DNA from: Nostoc sp. CENA543
GTDB taxonomy: Bacteria; Cyanobacteriota; Cyanobacteriia; Cyanobacteriales; Nostocaceae
Length of the DNA stretch: 64,000 nucleotides
Direction: 5' to 3'
NCBI RefSeq assembly: GCF_002896875.1
Contig: NZ_CP023278.1
Span: forward strand, 2,976,001 to 3,040,000
The position numbers and the translations under genes were made by a program. The stretch's first letter is position 1, and each line of letters starts with the position of its first letter. The notes beneath the pieces were generated by a model. The model saw only the letters and a program-made list of their open reading frames with translations. It was not told the DNA's origin and ran no database searches. Below are positions 15,470-25,583 of this stretch, in pieces.

Positions 15470-16981
15470 TTATTTACCACGCCAAAAACTTTGTAAAGAT
15501 TGAAAAATTCTCACGATTTTCTCTTCTAACCAGAGCATAGCACGATCTAGAAGCTCTAAAACTTGCTCTAGAGGGTGCTTTTCATAGCTGACTGATGTGG
15601 GTTTAGTTTCTATCCAGTCTGCGTCTGATGCGTCTTGATGTGGGTAAGTGTCACTACTAGTAGGAGAAATAGTAGTTTCGCTTTGTTGTCTAGTAGTAAG
15701 TTTTCCCGATTTTTTCTGGATGCGGGTGAGGTGGCGGGGTTGTTTTTGGCGTGGCACTAAACTAGACTCAGATTTAGTTGGTGGAATGGGCAATTTATTC
15801 TGCCAAGATAACCCTGTTGATGAACTAGGAGCAATACCAGGATTAATCACCAGAGTATTTGGCGTATTTTCTCCGCTAATTTGTGGAGTTTCACCATATA
15901 AATCACTCCACTCTAGCCATTGTTCTGATGCTTGTGGAGAAAGGAATTTCCCTTTTGCACCAGGAACATTTAAGTTTTTACTCTTACCTACACCAAAAAA
16001 GTAATTGATTGCTGCTTCAATTAATTCTGCAATATTAAATTTCGGTGCTTCTAAATCATCCGCATTTACAGCAATCTCTCCCCTAGCAGCTAACTGTTCT
16101 TTACCGTAGAGAAAGATATTGATTTGAGTGTGTGTAAATTTCGCTATTTCTTGGCTGGGAACGATAGTTTTGGCTTCTAATTGAGCAAGTGCAGTGTCTA
16201 AAGATGTAATAATTTTGCTGGTTTGGAGTGAATATTGATTGATTATCCCATTGAGTAAGGGAATTTCAACTGTTTGTTTACCTGTGATTTTATCTAAAAC
16301 ACTCTCTATTTGTGGTAGTAAATGGGATTGATTTTGGTTTATATTTAACTGCCAGTCGGGAAAATAATTAGTAAGTTCATTAATAATTTTTCTGGATAAT
16401 TTTGCTTGTTGTTTTGGTGTCAAAATATCCAAAACTTCATTCTCGACACTCACAAGTACCAACCGCCGATGAATTAAATCTGTGGCGATTCCTCTTACTA
16501 AAGATAGTTGATGTATGACAGCATCATTTTGGCTACTTGGCGTAATATTTTGTGCAGTTTTGTGGGGAATGGTTAAGGGTTGAGGAAGTGGAGAGTTATT
16601 TGTGGGATGATGAAAAAATTTCGACCACAGTAACTTTAAAGGTTGCAGTAATTGATTAACTTTTGTGTCTTCAGTTGGGAGATTCTGTACAGCCTCTAGT
16701 ATGTGCTGAATTGGTGTGTCAACGGGGGGAGAAGTTTCCGGTGCTAACTCGCTATGATTGGGCGATAACTTTGGTTGAGAGGGAGGTTCTTTCGAGTACA
16801 GCGTTTTAATAGCCGTATCAGTAGATTGCAAAAATAAATATACAGGATACAGTAATACTTCCACACCCCACTTTGTAGCTACTTGCAAATGCCGGAAGGT
16901 TTGCTCCCATTGAGATGCTAACCGCCGGGACTGCTGGTGGACTGTGTTAAAGAGTCTACTTTGATAACGACCAGAAGACAT
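15470..16981 (-). CDS. hypothetical cyanobacterial protein
   Basis: A 503-residue protein I do not recognise. Residues 1-60 are basic then hydrophobic (WGVEVLLYPVYLFLQSTD), fitting peripheral membrane contact. Residues 75-120 and 370-450 are rich in Pro, Ser, Gln and Thr and probably disordered. The middle (140-330) looks folded, with NIFLYGKEQLAARGEIAV and ELIEAAINYFFGVG. The last 50 residues are helical (PLEQVLELLDRAMLWLEEKI). The first ATG gives a reasonable start. Convergent with the small gene upstream and divergent from the GH38 gene. Confidence 0.7.
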   Translation of the reverse strand: MSSGRYQSRLFNTVHQQSRRLASQWEQTFRHLQVATKWGVEVLLYPVYLFLQSTDTAIKTLYSKEPPSQPKLSPNHSELAPETSPPVDTPIQHILEAVQNLPTEDTKVNQLLQPLKLLWSKFFHHPTNNSPLPQPLTIPHKTAQNITPSSQNDAVIHQLSLVRGIATDLIHRRLVLVSVENEVLDILTPKQQAKLSRKIINELTNYFPDWQLNINQNQSHLLPQIESVLDKITGKQTVEIPLLNGIINQYSLQTSKIITSLDTALAQLEAKTIVPSQEIAKFTHTQINIFLYGKEQLAARGEIAVNADDLEAPKFNIAELIEAAINYFFGVGKSKNLNVPGAKGKFLSPQASEQWLEWSDLYGETPQISGENTPNTLVINPGIAPSSSTGLSWQNKLPIPPTKSESSLVPRQKQPRHLTRIQKKSGKLTTRQQSETTISPTSSDTYPHQDASDADWIETKPTSVSYEKHPLEQVLELLDRAMLWLEEKIVRIFQSLQSFWRGK

Positions 16982-17140
16982 GGTAATAAGAAGTGAATTT
17001 GAGCCTGATGCAGTTGTGAGACTCCCAGATTTTAAGTCAAAAGTCCAAAAAAATTACTGGTTTTTTTGACTTTTTGTGGATTGTGTATGATCGCTTGATT
17101 TACGCCAAATTATCATAGTTGCTTTCATCTTAACGACAAT

Positions 17141-20100
17141 ATGACTACTTCCGTATCTTATCCCCAGAAAAAATTAATATCAGATGCGATCGCCCAGTTA
17201 CGCGATTATTGTCAAGTTAATACTCAGTCTACTTGGTTACAATCAGAAGTTGATAGAGAAATTACTGATTTTTCTTTAGAAATTGCATCTAATTGGCAAC
17301 CTGTAGAGTTAAATAATAAAGGTAATATCTCCTGGACAGGCGGACAGAAAGTATTGTGGTTAGCCCAGACATTCACAGTCCCCCAAAATTTACACGGGTA
17401 TCCTGTGGCGGGTTTATGTTTGCGGCTGTCTTTGTTGTGGTGGGCAGACTCAGCCAAAATTTATGTAAATGGGGAATTAGTCTTAGAAGGGGATTTATTT
17501 GATTGTGCGCCTAGAATCTTGCTGAGTCCAGAGGTGACAGCAGGGGAAGAATTTACTGTAACTTTGCGCTTAGTCAGTCCTGGACATTGTGACGGGGCGT
17601 TGGTGCGATCGCTCCTCATCTACGAATCGACAGATTATAATTATCCCGAACCTGGTTTTATCGCCGATGAATTGGCAATATTACAGCTATATCTCGAAAA
17701 ATTCGCCCCAGAAAAACTAGATACCCTAGCATCCATCATCGAGAAATTCCCCACACACACACCAGAAACTCTCATCACCCTACGCCAACAGTTAATTAAT
17801 CAGCTGCAATCATCCCCATTCCTAGATAAAATCTACCTACTAGGACACGCCCATTTAGATTTAGCATGGCTGTGGCCTGTCAGTGAAACATGGAATGCAG
17901 CCCAAAACACCTTTGAGTCAGTTTTAAAATTACAACAAGATTTTCCCGAATTAATTTTCTGTCATTCCAGCCCGTCCCTTTACGCCTGGGTAGAAGAAAA
18001 TCGCCCAGATTTATTTGAGAAAATTCAACAAAAAGTCATCGCTGGCGTGTGGGAAGTCCTCGGCGGTTTTTGGGTAGAACCAGATTTAAACTTACTATCT
18101 GGGGAATCTTTAGTGCGTCAGTTGTTGTATGGTCAACGCTACACTCAAGAGAAATTCGGCAAACTGACGACAGTAGTTTGGGTTCCTGACACCTTTGGTT
18201 TTTGTGCTACCTTACCGCAGTTTTTACAGCAAGCCGGCATTAAATATTTTGTCACCCAAAAATTACGGTGGAACGACACTAATAAATTTGATTATGGGGC
18301 TTTTTGGTGGCGATCGCCTGACGGTAGTCAAGTATTTAGTTATATGTCTGCACCTGTTGGCGAAGGTATCGACCCCGTAAAAATGGCAAACTATTCTTTA
18401 GAATGGCTCAACCAAACCAACTTAACTGCATCCCTATGGCTTCCTGGTGTTGGCGACCACGGCGGCGGCCCCACCCGTGATATGTTAGAAATCGCCCGAC
18501 GCTGGCAGACTTCGCCCTTCTTTCCCGATTTAGAATTTATTACGGCGGAAAGGTATCTCCAAGGAATTGAGGTAGAGGGCAGGGGGCAGGGGGCAGGGGG
18601 AGATTTTACACCAATGCCCCATGCCCCATGCCCCATTCCCGATGCCCCATTCCCAATTTGGAACGATGAATTATATTTAGAATTCCATCGCGGTTGTTAT
18701 ACTACCCATGCTGACCAAAAACGGTGGAATCGGAGTAGTGAGAATTTACTTTATCAAGCAGAATTATTTGCGAGTTTCGCTAAGGTGATTTGTGGTGTGG
18801 ATTATCCCAAAAAAGCGATAGAAACTGCTTGGAAACAAGTGTTATTTAACCAATTTCACGATATTTTACCAGGTTCTTCCATTACCCAAGTTTATCTAGA
18901 TGCTTTACCAGAGTGGCAACAAGTTGAGCAAGTAGGAACGAAGATATTACAGGAATCATTACAGGCGATCGCATCCCACTTTACCCTACCACAGCCACCA
19001 CATCCCGATAGCTTACCTATTTTTGTTTTCAATTCTCTTAACTGGCAACGTTCTGAGGTAGTCTCTCTCACCTTACCCACAGCCCATCAACAATACCAAG
19101 TTTACGACTCCACAGGCCAACAACTCCTCTCTCAATTATCTGAATCTTCAACCCTACTCTTCCTCGCCACCGATATTCCCCCCGTAGGTTATCGCCTCTT
19201 TTGGCTTTCCCCCACATCTTATATATCTCCCACATCTCCCACACCTACAGAATTCATTCTAGAAAACGAATATCTGCGAGTTATCGTAGATCCCGACACA
19301 GGAGATTTATCAAGTGTCTTTGACAAAACCCATCAACGGGAAATATTAAACGGTGCAGGGAATCAATTACAAGGCTTTAAAGACAGTGGGCAATATTGGG
19401 ACGCTTGGAACATCGACCCCAATTACAGCCAGCATCCTCTACCTGCAACTAACCTCAAGTCTATTACTTGGATAGAACAGGGAACAGTTCAAAGTCGTGT
19501 GCGTGTAGTGCGTCAGTTGGGAAATTCAGAATTTTCTCAAGATTATATTTTGACAGCAGGTTCACCCCTACTAAAAATAGCCTCTAAGGTGAATTGGCAA
19601 GAAAATCAAGTTTTAGTCAAAACCGCTTTTCCCTTAAATATCAAATCTGACTTTGCTACCTACGAAATTCCCTGTGGCGCAATTCGTCGTCCCACCCAAC
19701 CCGAAACCCCACAAGCTAAAGCCAAATGGGAAGTTCCCGCCCTACGTTGGGCTGATTTAACAGCAACCACTAACGAGGATATTTACGGTGTTAGCTTGCT
19801 GAATGATTGTAAATATGGCTACGACGCTAAACCAGAACAATTACGTCTCACCCTCCTACGCAGCCCTCATTGGCCTGACCCACAAGCCGACCGAGGCTTA
19901 CATGAATTTACCTATGCTGTGTATCCACACGCTGGTAGCTGGGAAACAGCCCAGACAGTAAGACGCGGCTATGAGTTAAATATCCCCCTGCAAATAGTAT
20001 TTGATGCCAATTATCACTCCCCTCTACCAACCCCCCATTCCCAACTCCCTCAGCAAGATAGAGTGACTTTCTTAGATTTATCAGCCGAAAATCTAATTTT

Positions 20101-20326
20101 AATGGCTGTGAAACTGTCTGAAGATGAACCAGAGAAATTGATTCTCCGGTGTTATGAGTCTCAAGGAACAACAGCCGAGTTATATTTACACAGCGATTTA
20201 GGTCTAAAACTAGGTAAACCAGTAGACCTATTAGAACGTCCCACCACAGAATTCTCATCTCAGCAACAAAAATCCACAATCCCACCAGGGAAAATCGTCA
20301 GTTTTCATCTGCTGAGTAATGAGTAG
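17141..20326 (+). CDS. alpha-mannosidase, GH38
   Basis: A 1061-residue enzyme of the cytosolic GH38 type, hydrolysing alpha-mannosyl bonds. The Zn-binding HAHLDLAWLWP lies near residue 235, the nucleophile motif WVPDTFGF near 350, and HGGGPTRDM near 440. The C-terminal beta-sandwich follows (ENEYLRVIVDPDTGDLSSVFDK and later). Residues 477-506 (VEGRGQGAGGDFTPMP, then HAPCPIPDAPFP) are read from repeat DNA at 18570-18658 and look like an in-frame insertion between catalytic-domain segments. A second low-complexity stretch (HSPLPTPHSQLPQ) near residue 965 may also be repeat-derived. The core is otherwise intact, so the enzyme may still work. Confidence 0.92.
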   Translation: MTTSVSYPQKKLISDAIAQLRDYCQVNTQSTWLQSEVDREITDFSLEIASNWQPVELNNKGNISWTGGQKVLWLAQTFTVPQNLHGYPVAGLCLRLSLLWWADSAKIYVNGELVLEGDLFDCAPRILLSPEVTAGEEFTVTLRLVSPGHCDGALVRSLLIYESTDYNYPEPGFIADELAILQLYLEKFAPEKLDTLASIIEKFPTHTPETLITLRQQLINQLQSSPFLDKIYLLGHAHLDLAWLWPVSETWNAAQNTFESVLKLQQDFPELIFCHSSPSLYAWVEENRPDLFEKIQQKVIAGVWEVLGGFWVEPDLNLLSGESLVRQLLYGQRYTQEKFGKLTTVVWVPDTFGFCATLPQFLQQAGIKYFVTQKLRWNDTNKFDYGAFWWRSPDGSQVFSYMSAPVGEGIDPVKMANYSLEWLNQTNLTASLWLPGVGDHGGGPTRDMLEIARRWQTSPFFPDLEFITAERYLQGIEVEGRGQGAGGDFTPMPHAPCPIPDAPFPIWNDELYLEFHRGCYTTHADQKRWNRSSENLLYQAELFASFAKVICGVDYPKKAIETAWKQVLFNQFHDILPGSSITQVYLDALPEWQQVEQVGTKILQESLQAIASHFTLPQPPHPDSLPIFVFNSLNWQRSEVVSLTLPTAHQQYQVYDSTGQQLLSQLSESSTLLFLATDIPPVGYRLFWLSPTSYISPTSPTPTEFILENEYLRVIVDPDTGDLSSVFDKTHQREILNGAGNQLQGFKDSGQYWDAWNIDPNYSQHPLPATNLKSITWIEQGTVQSRVRVVRQLGNSEFSQDYILTAGSPLLKIASKVNWQENQVLVKTAFPLNIKSDFATYEIPCGAIRRPTQPETPQAKAKWEVPALRWADLTATTNEDIYGVSLLNDCKYGYDAKPEQLRLTLLRSPHWPDPQADRGLHEFTYAVYPHAGSWETAQTVRRGYELNIPLQIVFDANYHSPLPTPHSQLPQQDRVTFLDLSAENLILMAVKLSEDEPEKLILRCYESQGTTAELYLHSDLGLKLGKPVDLLERPTTEFSSQQQKSTIPPGKIVSFHLLSNE
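18570..18658. repeat. STRR insertion inside the GH38 coding sequence
   Basis: GGCAGGGGGCAGGGGGCAGG, a short spacer and then ATGCCCCATGCCCCATGCC-type heptamers, the same units found between genes elsewhere. It keeps the frame and adds about 30 residues rich in Gly and Pro. Confidence 0.88.
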
Positions 20327-20466
20327 TGAGTGGTGAGTGGTGAGTAATGAGTAATGAGTGCTGTTAGCTGTGGCACGGCGTTTAGACGATACTGAGTTGA
20401 GAAATAAATTCTACCTTGTCCACCTTGTCCACCTTGTCCCCATTCCCCAGTCCCCAATCCCCAGTC
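20327..20466. repeat. STRR block between GH38 and psbN
   Basis: GAGTGGT/GAGTAAT units, then GTGCTGTTAGC, GGCGTTTAGAC and GAGTTGAGAAATAAATTCT, then three CCACCTTGT units and CCCCAGT units. The same composite order recurs inside the ABC ATPase gene (39565-39766). Confidence 0.9.
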
Positions 20467-20467
20467 C

Positions 20468-20599
20468 CTAATCCTCATGATCCTCAAAAGGATCAGCCAA
20501 CTCCTTGCTTGGTGGGCCAAAAGCGGTATAAATTCCAAACCCTGTAATGCCTATAACGGCGGCGGCTACAGAAATGATAAGAACTATTGCGGGTTCCAT
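20468..20599 (-). CDS. psbN: photosystem II assembly protein PsbN
   Basis: A 43-residue protein from ATG 20599 to TAG 20470-20468, too short for most automatic calls. It begins MEPAIVLIISVAAAVIGITG, a single membrane span, and ends FGPPSKELADPFEDHED, the conserved PsbN tail. PsbN is needed for PSII reaction-centre assembly and repair. It is divergent from psbH with 85 bases between, a conserved arrangement in cyanobacteria and plastids. Confidence 0.95.
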   Translation of the reverse strand: MEPAIVLIISVAAAVIGITGFGIYTAFGPPSKELADPFEDHED

Positions 20600-20684
20600 A
20601 AGTGTTTTATAGATGATGAGTGGTATTCTTATAGAATATTACAGAAGATTAAAAAAAGCTTTGGCAACTAATCTTAGGTGAACT

Positions 20685-20888
20685 ATGGCACAACGGACTA
20701 GGTTGGGAGATATCCTGCGACCTTTAAATTCTGAGTATGGTAAAGTAGCTCCTGGCTGGGGAACAACTCCTGTAATGGCTATTTTTATGGGGCTATTTTT
20801 CGTGTTTTTGCTGATTATTCTGCAACTTTACAACAAGTCAATCATGATTCAAGATGTCTTGGTTGACTGGCGTAGCTTAGGTGGCTAA
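20685..20888 (+). CDS. psbH: photosystem II protein PsbH
   Basis: A 67-residue PSII core subunit. [19 protein letters not shown] is the cytoplasmic N-terminus, [20 protein letters not shown] the single membrane span, and VDWRSLGG the lumenal end. It stabilises QA-to-QB transfer and bicarbonate binding. Divergent from psbN; a clear terminator follows. The 85-base gap upstream must hold both promoters. Confidence 0.98.
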   Translation: MAQRTRLGDILRPLNSEYGKVAPGWGTTPVMAIFMGLFFVFLLIILQLYNKSIMIQDVLVDWRSLGG

Positions 20889-20929
20889 TCGAGCATACAG
20901 CAACTAAGCTGTCATACCAAAAAACACGT

Positions 20930-20952
20930 ACCCGGTTTATCCGGGTTTTTTT
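20930..20952 (+). terminator. rho-independent terminator of psbH
   Basis: ACCCGG (20930-20935), loop TTTAT, CCGGGT (20941-20946), then a run of T. It lies 41 bases past the psbH stop. Confidence 0.9.
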
Positions 20953-20993
20953 GTGCCTTTGCTCCTGAAAAAGTTAGTCTTAATAAGTGGAGG

Positions 20994-21119
20994 ATTGGGG
21001 ACTGGGGATTAGGAAGATGGGGAAGTGTGGGGAGTGTGGGGAGAGAGGGGGGAAAGATTTATTCCCTATCCTCCCTCCCACCCCTCCCACACTTCCTGCT
21101 TGCCCAATGCCCCATTCCC
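20994..21119. repeat. family A hairpin repeat, copy 2
   Basis: GGGGACTGGGGATTAGGAAG, then AGTGTGGGGAGTGTGGGGAG, a turn AAAGATTTATTCCCTATCC and a CCCACCCCTCCCACACTTCC arm. It lies between psbH and tatA. Confidence 0.9.
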
Positions 21120-21159
21120 AAAATAGATACACATTATTAAATTAGAGAGGAGAAACCGC

Positions 21160-21432
21160 GTGAATATTTTTGGTATTGGTTTACCGGAAATGGCTTTGAT
21201 TATGGTTGTGGCTTTGTTAGTCTTTGGTCCTAAGAAGTTACCAGAGATTGGCCGGAGTTTGGGAAAGGCTATTCGCGGTTTTCAAGAGGCTTCTAATGAA
21301 TTTCAGAGTGAATTTAAGCGGGAAGCTGAACAGTTGGAACAGGCTGTGAAAACAACTGCGGAAATTGAACCTAAGCAAATTGAGGGAGTTAAATCGGAGC
21401 AAGATAGTGCTGGTTCTTCTCCAGCCGCTTAA
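21160..21432 (+). CDS. tatA: Sec-independent translocase TatA
   Basis: A 90-residue TatA/TatB-type protein from GTG 21160, preceded by GAGAGGAGAAA. The membrane span is ALIMVVALLVFGPKKLPEI with the conserved FGPKKLPE hinge, followed by the amphipathic helix GRSLGKAIRGFQEA and a charged tail. TatA forms the pore that exports folded proteins to the thylakoid lumen or periplasm. It is followed 30 bases later by pth. Confidence 0.93.
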   Translation: MNIFGIGLPEMALIMVVALLVFGPKKLPEIGRSLGKAIRGFQEASNEFQSEFKREAEQLEQAVKTTAEIEPKQIEGVKSEQDSAGSSPAA

Positions 21433-21462
21433 ATAACTGCTGCGAATTGATTGACAAAGAAC

Positions 21463-22104
21463 ATGACAGAAGTTGTTACGCCACAGGCTTTAGTGATTCC
21501 TCAACTCATTGTCGGGTTGGGGAATCCAGAGCCTAAATATGACCAAACTCGCCATAATATCGGCTTTGGGGCTGTGGATGCGCTAGCTCGTGCTTGGCAC
21601 ATTTCTTTAGCAGAAAATCGCAAATTTCAAGGTGAATTTGGCGAAGGTACTGCACCAGGAGGCTACAAAATCCGTCTGCTTAAGCCTTTAACTTATATGA
21701 ATCGCTCAGGACAGTCTATACAAGCTGTGACAAGTTGGTACAAGTTGCCGCCTGAGTCGGTGTTGGTAATCTATGATGATATGGATTTGCCTTTGGGAAA
21801 GACGCGTTTGCGTTTATCTGGTTCGGCTGGGGGACATAATGGTATGAAGAGTGCGATCGCTCATCTCAATACGCAAAATTTCGCCCGGTTACGCATTGGT
21901 ATCGGTAAACCTAAAAATGCTGCTAGTAACGATAATTCTGATACTGTTTCCTATGTTTTAGGAAAATTTACCGCCGCCGAATCTCAACAAATGTCTCTCG
22001 TACTCCAGTTTGTGGTTGAGTGTGTAGAACTAAGCCTCAAACAAGGAGTAGAGAAAGCTATGAACCGTTGTAATAGCCGGACTATCGAAGTTTCTCAAAC
22101 TTGA
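21463..22104 (+). CDS. pth: peptidyl-tRNA hydrolase
   Basis: A 213-residue enzyme from ATG 21463; a TTG at 21451 would add four residues. It frees tRNA from prematurely released peptidyl-tRNA. VGLGNPEPKYDQTRHNIGF carries the catalytic His, YDDMDLPLGK the catalytic Asp, and GGHNGMKSAIAHL the substrate-binding loop. Probably co-transcribed with tatA. Confidence 0.97.
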   Translation: MTEVVTPQALVIPQLIVGLGNPEPKYDQTRHNIGFGAVDALARAWHISLAENRKFQGEFGEGTAPGGYKIRLLKPLTYMNRSGQSIQAVTSWYKLPPESVLVIYDDMDLPLGKTRLRLSGSAGGHNGMKSAIAHLNTQNFARLRIGIGKPKNAASNDNSDTVSYVLGKFTAAESQQMSLVLQFVVECVELSLKQGVEKAMNRCNSRTIEVSQT

Positions 22105-22853
22105 ATTTCTGGGTATAAAAATATTAAATAATCCAAGCTAGGAATATTTGCTTGATAGAGAGGTGATTTATCGCCTCTTTATTATTTCTAGGTTAATTTC
22201 AACTCTCAGGTGAGTGTAAATTACTATGAGAAAAATTTATGAAATGTGATGACGATTTTGAGAATTTTGTATCAAAGTTATCTGTTATTCTGTAATTATT
22301 CTGTTTTCAGTATTTTAAGTTTTAACTCACAATAAATATGACAAGACAAACATCCGTACTTTGTTTTGTTGATTAATTCCAACTAATCGCTTCGACAATT
22401 AACAATGATTGTTATTCTTTGACTGTAACTAGCTACTAATTAACTGATGATGCTGTTATTGATCCCATCTCTGGGTTAATGAGAAAAATTGGAATTTTGT
22501 CCGATTTTAATGATTAAAATATTTAATGTTAATAGTTAAATTATTTTAAATAATATATATTTTTCTCAAAAAGTTTGACTATGGATAGCAACTTGTGTTA
22601 ACAATAAATATTTGTGACTGTCTAATTAGATTTTCAACTTGGTAGCCTGCTGTATATTAGTCAAGCCTGAAAATGCTGATAAATTCAAACTCCTCAGTAC
22701 AGCAGCCATATAAGAAGCAATAACTAAATAATAGTTAACCCATCAGCTTGGGTGATCATTCCTGGATGTTTAATATCTTTATACAGGCATCCAGCCGATT
22801 TGCCTGTGCTAAAATCAGCGTACCGGCACGACGCAGGTGATGGGAAAAATGCC
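22105..22853. other. 749-base leader between pth and clpC
   Basis: After the pth terminator there are about 670 bases without a gene or tandem repeat, very AT-rich to about 22700 and then more GC-rich up to the clpC start. The frame of clpC stays open back to 22752, but ClpC proteins begin at MFERFTEK, so I treat 22752-22853 as leader. A long regulated 5' region or an unrecognised small RNA is possible. Confidence 0.6.
22159..22180 (+). terminator. terminator after pth
   Basis: AGAGGTGA (22159-22166), loop TTTA, TCGCCTCT (22171-22178) with one G-U pair, then TTATTATTT. Confidence 0.75.
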
Positions 22854-25325
22854 ATGTTTGAACGCTTCACAGAAAAAGCCATTAAGGTAATCATGCTGGC
22901 CCAAGAAGAGGCCCGCCGTTTAGGTCACAACTTCGTTGGAACCGAGCAGATCCTCCTGGGTCTGATTGGGGAAGGTACGGGAGTTGCGGCCAAGGTGCTG
23001 AAATCGATGGGTGTCAATCTCAAAGATGCCCGCATTGAAGTAGAAAAAATCATAGGCCGGGGTTCGGGCTTTGTGGCCGTGGAAATTCCGTTTACGCCAC
23101 GGGCAAAGCGGGTTCTGGAACTATCCCTAGAAGAAGCGCGCCAATTAGGGCATAACTACATTGGCACCGAGCATCTGCTGTTGGGCCTGATCCGGGAAGG
23201 GGAAGGTGTGGCAGCCAGGGTGCTAGAAAACCTGGGGGTGGATCTATCGAAGGTCAGAACCCAAGTCATTCGGATGTTGGGAGAAACCGCCGAGGTTTCA
23301 GCGACCGGTTCTTCTGGGCGCACTAAAACACCAACATTGGATGAATTTGGCTCGAACCTGACTCAAATGGCCACGGATAACAAGCTCGATCCCGTGGTGG
23401 GACGCGCCAAGGAAATCGAGCGGGTAATCCAAATATTGGGTCGCCGGACAAAAAATAATCCAGTATTAATTGGTGAACCTGGGGTTGGTAAAACCGCGAT
23501 CGCCGAAGGTCTAGCAACACGCATTGCGAATAAAGATGTCCCCGACATCCTAGAAGACAAGCGTGTCGTCACCTTAGACATCGGTTTATTGGTTGCGGGT
23601 ACAAAATACCGGGGTGAATTTGAAGAACGCTTGAAGAAAATCATGGATGAGATTCGACAAGCGGGTAATGTAATTCTGGTAATAGACGAAGTACACACCC
23701 TCATTGGTGCAGGTGCAGCCGAAGGGGCGATTGATGCGGCGAATATCCTCAAGCCAGCTTTGGCCAGAGGCGAATTGCAATGTATCGGCGCGACAACCCT
23801 AGACGAGTACCGCAAGCACATTGAACGGGACGCTGCGTTAGAGCGTCGCTTCCAACCAGTGATGGTAGGTGAGCCTTCCGTCGATGAAACAATAGAAATT
23901 TTATATGGTTTGCGCGATCGCTACGAGCAACACCACAAACTGAAAATCTCCGATGAAGCTTTAGTCGCGGCGGCGAAATTATCTGATCGTTATATTAGCG
24001 ATCGCTATCTGCCAGACAAAGCCATCGACTTGATTGACGAAGCTGGTTCTCGTGTGCGGTTAATTAACTCTCAACTACCCCCCGCAGCCAAAGAGTTAGA
24101 TAAAGAACTGCGCCAAATCTTAAAAGAAAAAGATGATGCTGTCCGTTCCCAAGACTTTGATAGAGCCGGGGAACTGCGCGATCGCGAAATGGAAATTAAA
24201 GCCGAAATTCGCGCGATCGCTCAAAGCAAAGCCAACGGTGCAAGCGGTGACGGTGTAGAACCCGTAGTCACCGAAGAAGACATCGCCCACATCGTCGCTT
24301 CCTGGACAGGCGTACCGGTGAACAAACTCACCGAATCCGAATCTGAGAAACTGCTGCACATGGAAGACACATTGCATCAGCGACTCATCGGTCAAGAAGA
24401 TGCAGTCAAAGCAGTTTCCCGCGCTATTCGCCGGGCGCGTGTCGGTTTGAAAAATCCCAATCGACCCATTGCTAGCTTTATCTTCTCCGGGCCGACTGGT
24501 GTAGGTAAAACCGAGTTGGCAAAATCCTTGGCTTCTTACTTCTTCGGTTCCGAAGAAGCAATGATCCGCCTGGATATGTCCGAATACATGGAACGCCACA
24601 CCGTCAGCAAATTGATCGGTTCGCCTCCAGGTTACGTTGGTTATAACGAAGGTGGACAATTAACCGAAGCTGTACGCCGTCGTCCTTACACTGTGGTGCT
24701 GTTCGACGAAATCGAAAAAGCGCACCCCGATGTCTTCAATATGCTGCTGCAAATTTTAGAAGATGGTCGGTTAACAGATGCGAAAGGACGCACCGTTGAC
24801 TTCAAGAACACCTTGCTGATTTTGACCTCCAACATCGGTTCTAAAGTCATCGAGAAAGGTGGCGGTGGTATTGGTTTCGAGTTTGGCGAAGACGAAAGCG
24901 AATCCCAATACAACCGGATCAAGAACTTGGTCAACGAAGAACTCAAACAATACTTCCGTCCTGAGTTCCTCAACCGTCTAGATGAGATTATCGTCTTCCG
25001 TCAACTGAACAAAGCGGAAGTTACCGAAATCGCGGACATCATGCTCAAAGAAGTATTTGGTCGCTTGACCGAGAAAGGTATAACCTTAGAAGTAAGCGAT
25101 CGCTTCAAAGACCGCCTCATCCAAGAAGGTTACTCTCCCAGCTACGGTGCAAGACCATTACGCCGTGCAATCATGCGCTTGTTAGAAGATAGCTTGGCGG
25201 AAGAAATTCTGTCTGGTCGCATCAAAGATGGCGATGTCGCCTTAGTTGATGTTGATGAAAATGGGAATGTCCAAGTTAGTTCTCAACAGCGTCGGGAATT
25301 GTTACCCCAAGGTGTTGAGTCTTAG
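22854..25325 (+). CDS. clpC: ATP-dependent Clp protease ATP-binding subunit ClpC
   Basis: An 823-residue HSP100 unfoldase that feeds substrates to ClpP/ClpR. I start at ATG 22854 ([20 protein letters not shown]), the conserved beginning. Two Clp_N repeats occupy about 1-145. NBD1 has GEPGVGKT near 205 and [19 protein letters not shown]-type coiled segment ([17 protein letters not shown]) lies near 435, the mark of ClpC as against ClpB. NBD2 has [15 protein letters not shown] near 545 and the ClpP-binding type C-terminal domain. Full length. A strong terminator follows. The first 550 bases look more GC-rich than the rest. Confidence 0.97.
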   Translation: MFERFTEKAIKVIMLAQEEARRLGHNFVGTEQILLGLIGEGTGVAAKVLKSMGVNLKDARIEVEKIIGRGSGFVAVEIPFTPRAKRVLELSLEEARQLGHNYIGTEHLLLGLIREGEGVAARVLENLGVDLSKVRTQVIRMLGETAEVSATGSSGRTKTPTLDEFGSNLTQMATDNKLDPVVGRAKEIERVIQILGRRTKNNPVLIGEPGVGKTAIAEGLATRIANKDVPDILEDKRVVTLDIGLLVAGTKYRGEFEERLKKIMDEIRQAGNVILVIDEVHTLIGAGAAEGAIDAANILKPALARGELQCIGATTLDEYRKHIERDAALERRFQPVMVGEPSVDETIEILYGLRDRYEQHHKLKISDEALVAAAKLSDRYISDRYLPDKAIDLIDEAGSRVRLINSQLPPAAKELDKELRQILKEKDDAVRSQDFDRAGELRDREMEIKAEIRAIAQSKANGASGDGVEPVVTEEDIAHIVASWTGVPVNKLTESESEKLLHMEDTLHQRLIGQEDAVKAVSRAIRRARVGLKNPNRPIASFIFSGPTGVGKTELAKSLASYFFGSEEAMIRLDMSEYMERHTVSKLIGSPPGYVGYNEGGQLTEAVRRRPYTVVLFDEIEKAHPDVFNMLLQILEDGRLTDAKGRTVDFKNTLLILTSNIGSKVIEKGGGGIGFEFGEDESESQYNRIKNLVNEELKQYFRPEFLNRLDEIIVFRQLNKAEVTEIADIMLKEVFGRLTEKGITLEVSDRFKDRLIQEGYSPSYGARPLRRAIMRLLEDSLAEEILSGRIKDGDVALVDVDENGNVQVSSQQRRELLPQGVES

Positions 25326-25360
25326 TTAAAGTTTGGGATTTGATTCTCAAATAAAAATTA

Positions 25361-25395
25361 AAAAACGGTAGAGGATAACATTCTCTACCGTTTTT
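25361..25395 (+). terminator. terminator of clpC
   Basis: AAAAACGGTAGAG (25361-25373) and CTCTACCGTTTTT (25383-25395) pair perfectly over 13 bp around a 9-base loop; the 3' arm ends in T's. Confidence 0.93.
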
Positions 25396-25583
25396 GTTTA
25401 CTTTTCCTTGTTACTATGGCTAAGCTGCTACTAAATCATATACATTATGAAAGGAGAAAATGATTGTAAAAAAGGAACATAAACTCATCAACGGATCTGA
25501 TATCCCTTTTAGCAGAGGAATTAAGAATCATAGAGTTATAAAGCTTTATATAATAGTCTTAAATAGCAAGTTGGAGTAGAGAT

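Noticed and set aside
20477-20671. Plus-strand 64-codon frame before psbH
   Set aside because: Antisense to psbN, which is clearly the real gene there.
23323-24973. Minus-strand frames inside clpC, up to 179 codons
   Set aside because: Shadows of a strongly biased gene; clpC is intact over its whole length.
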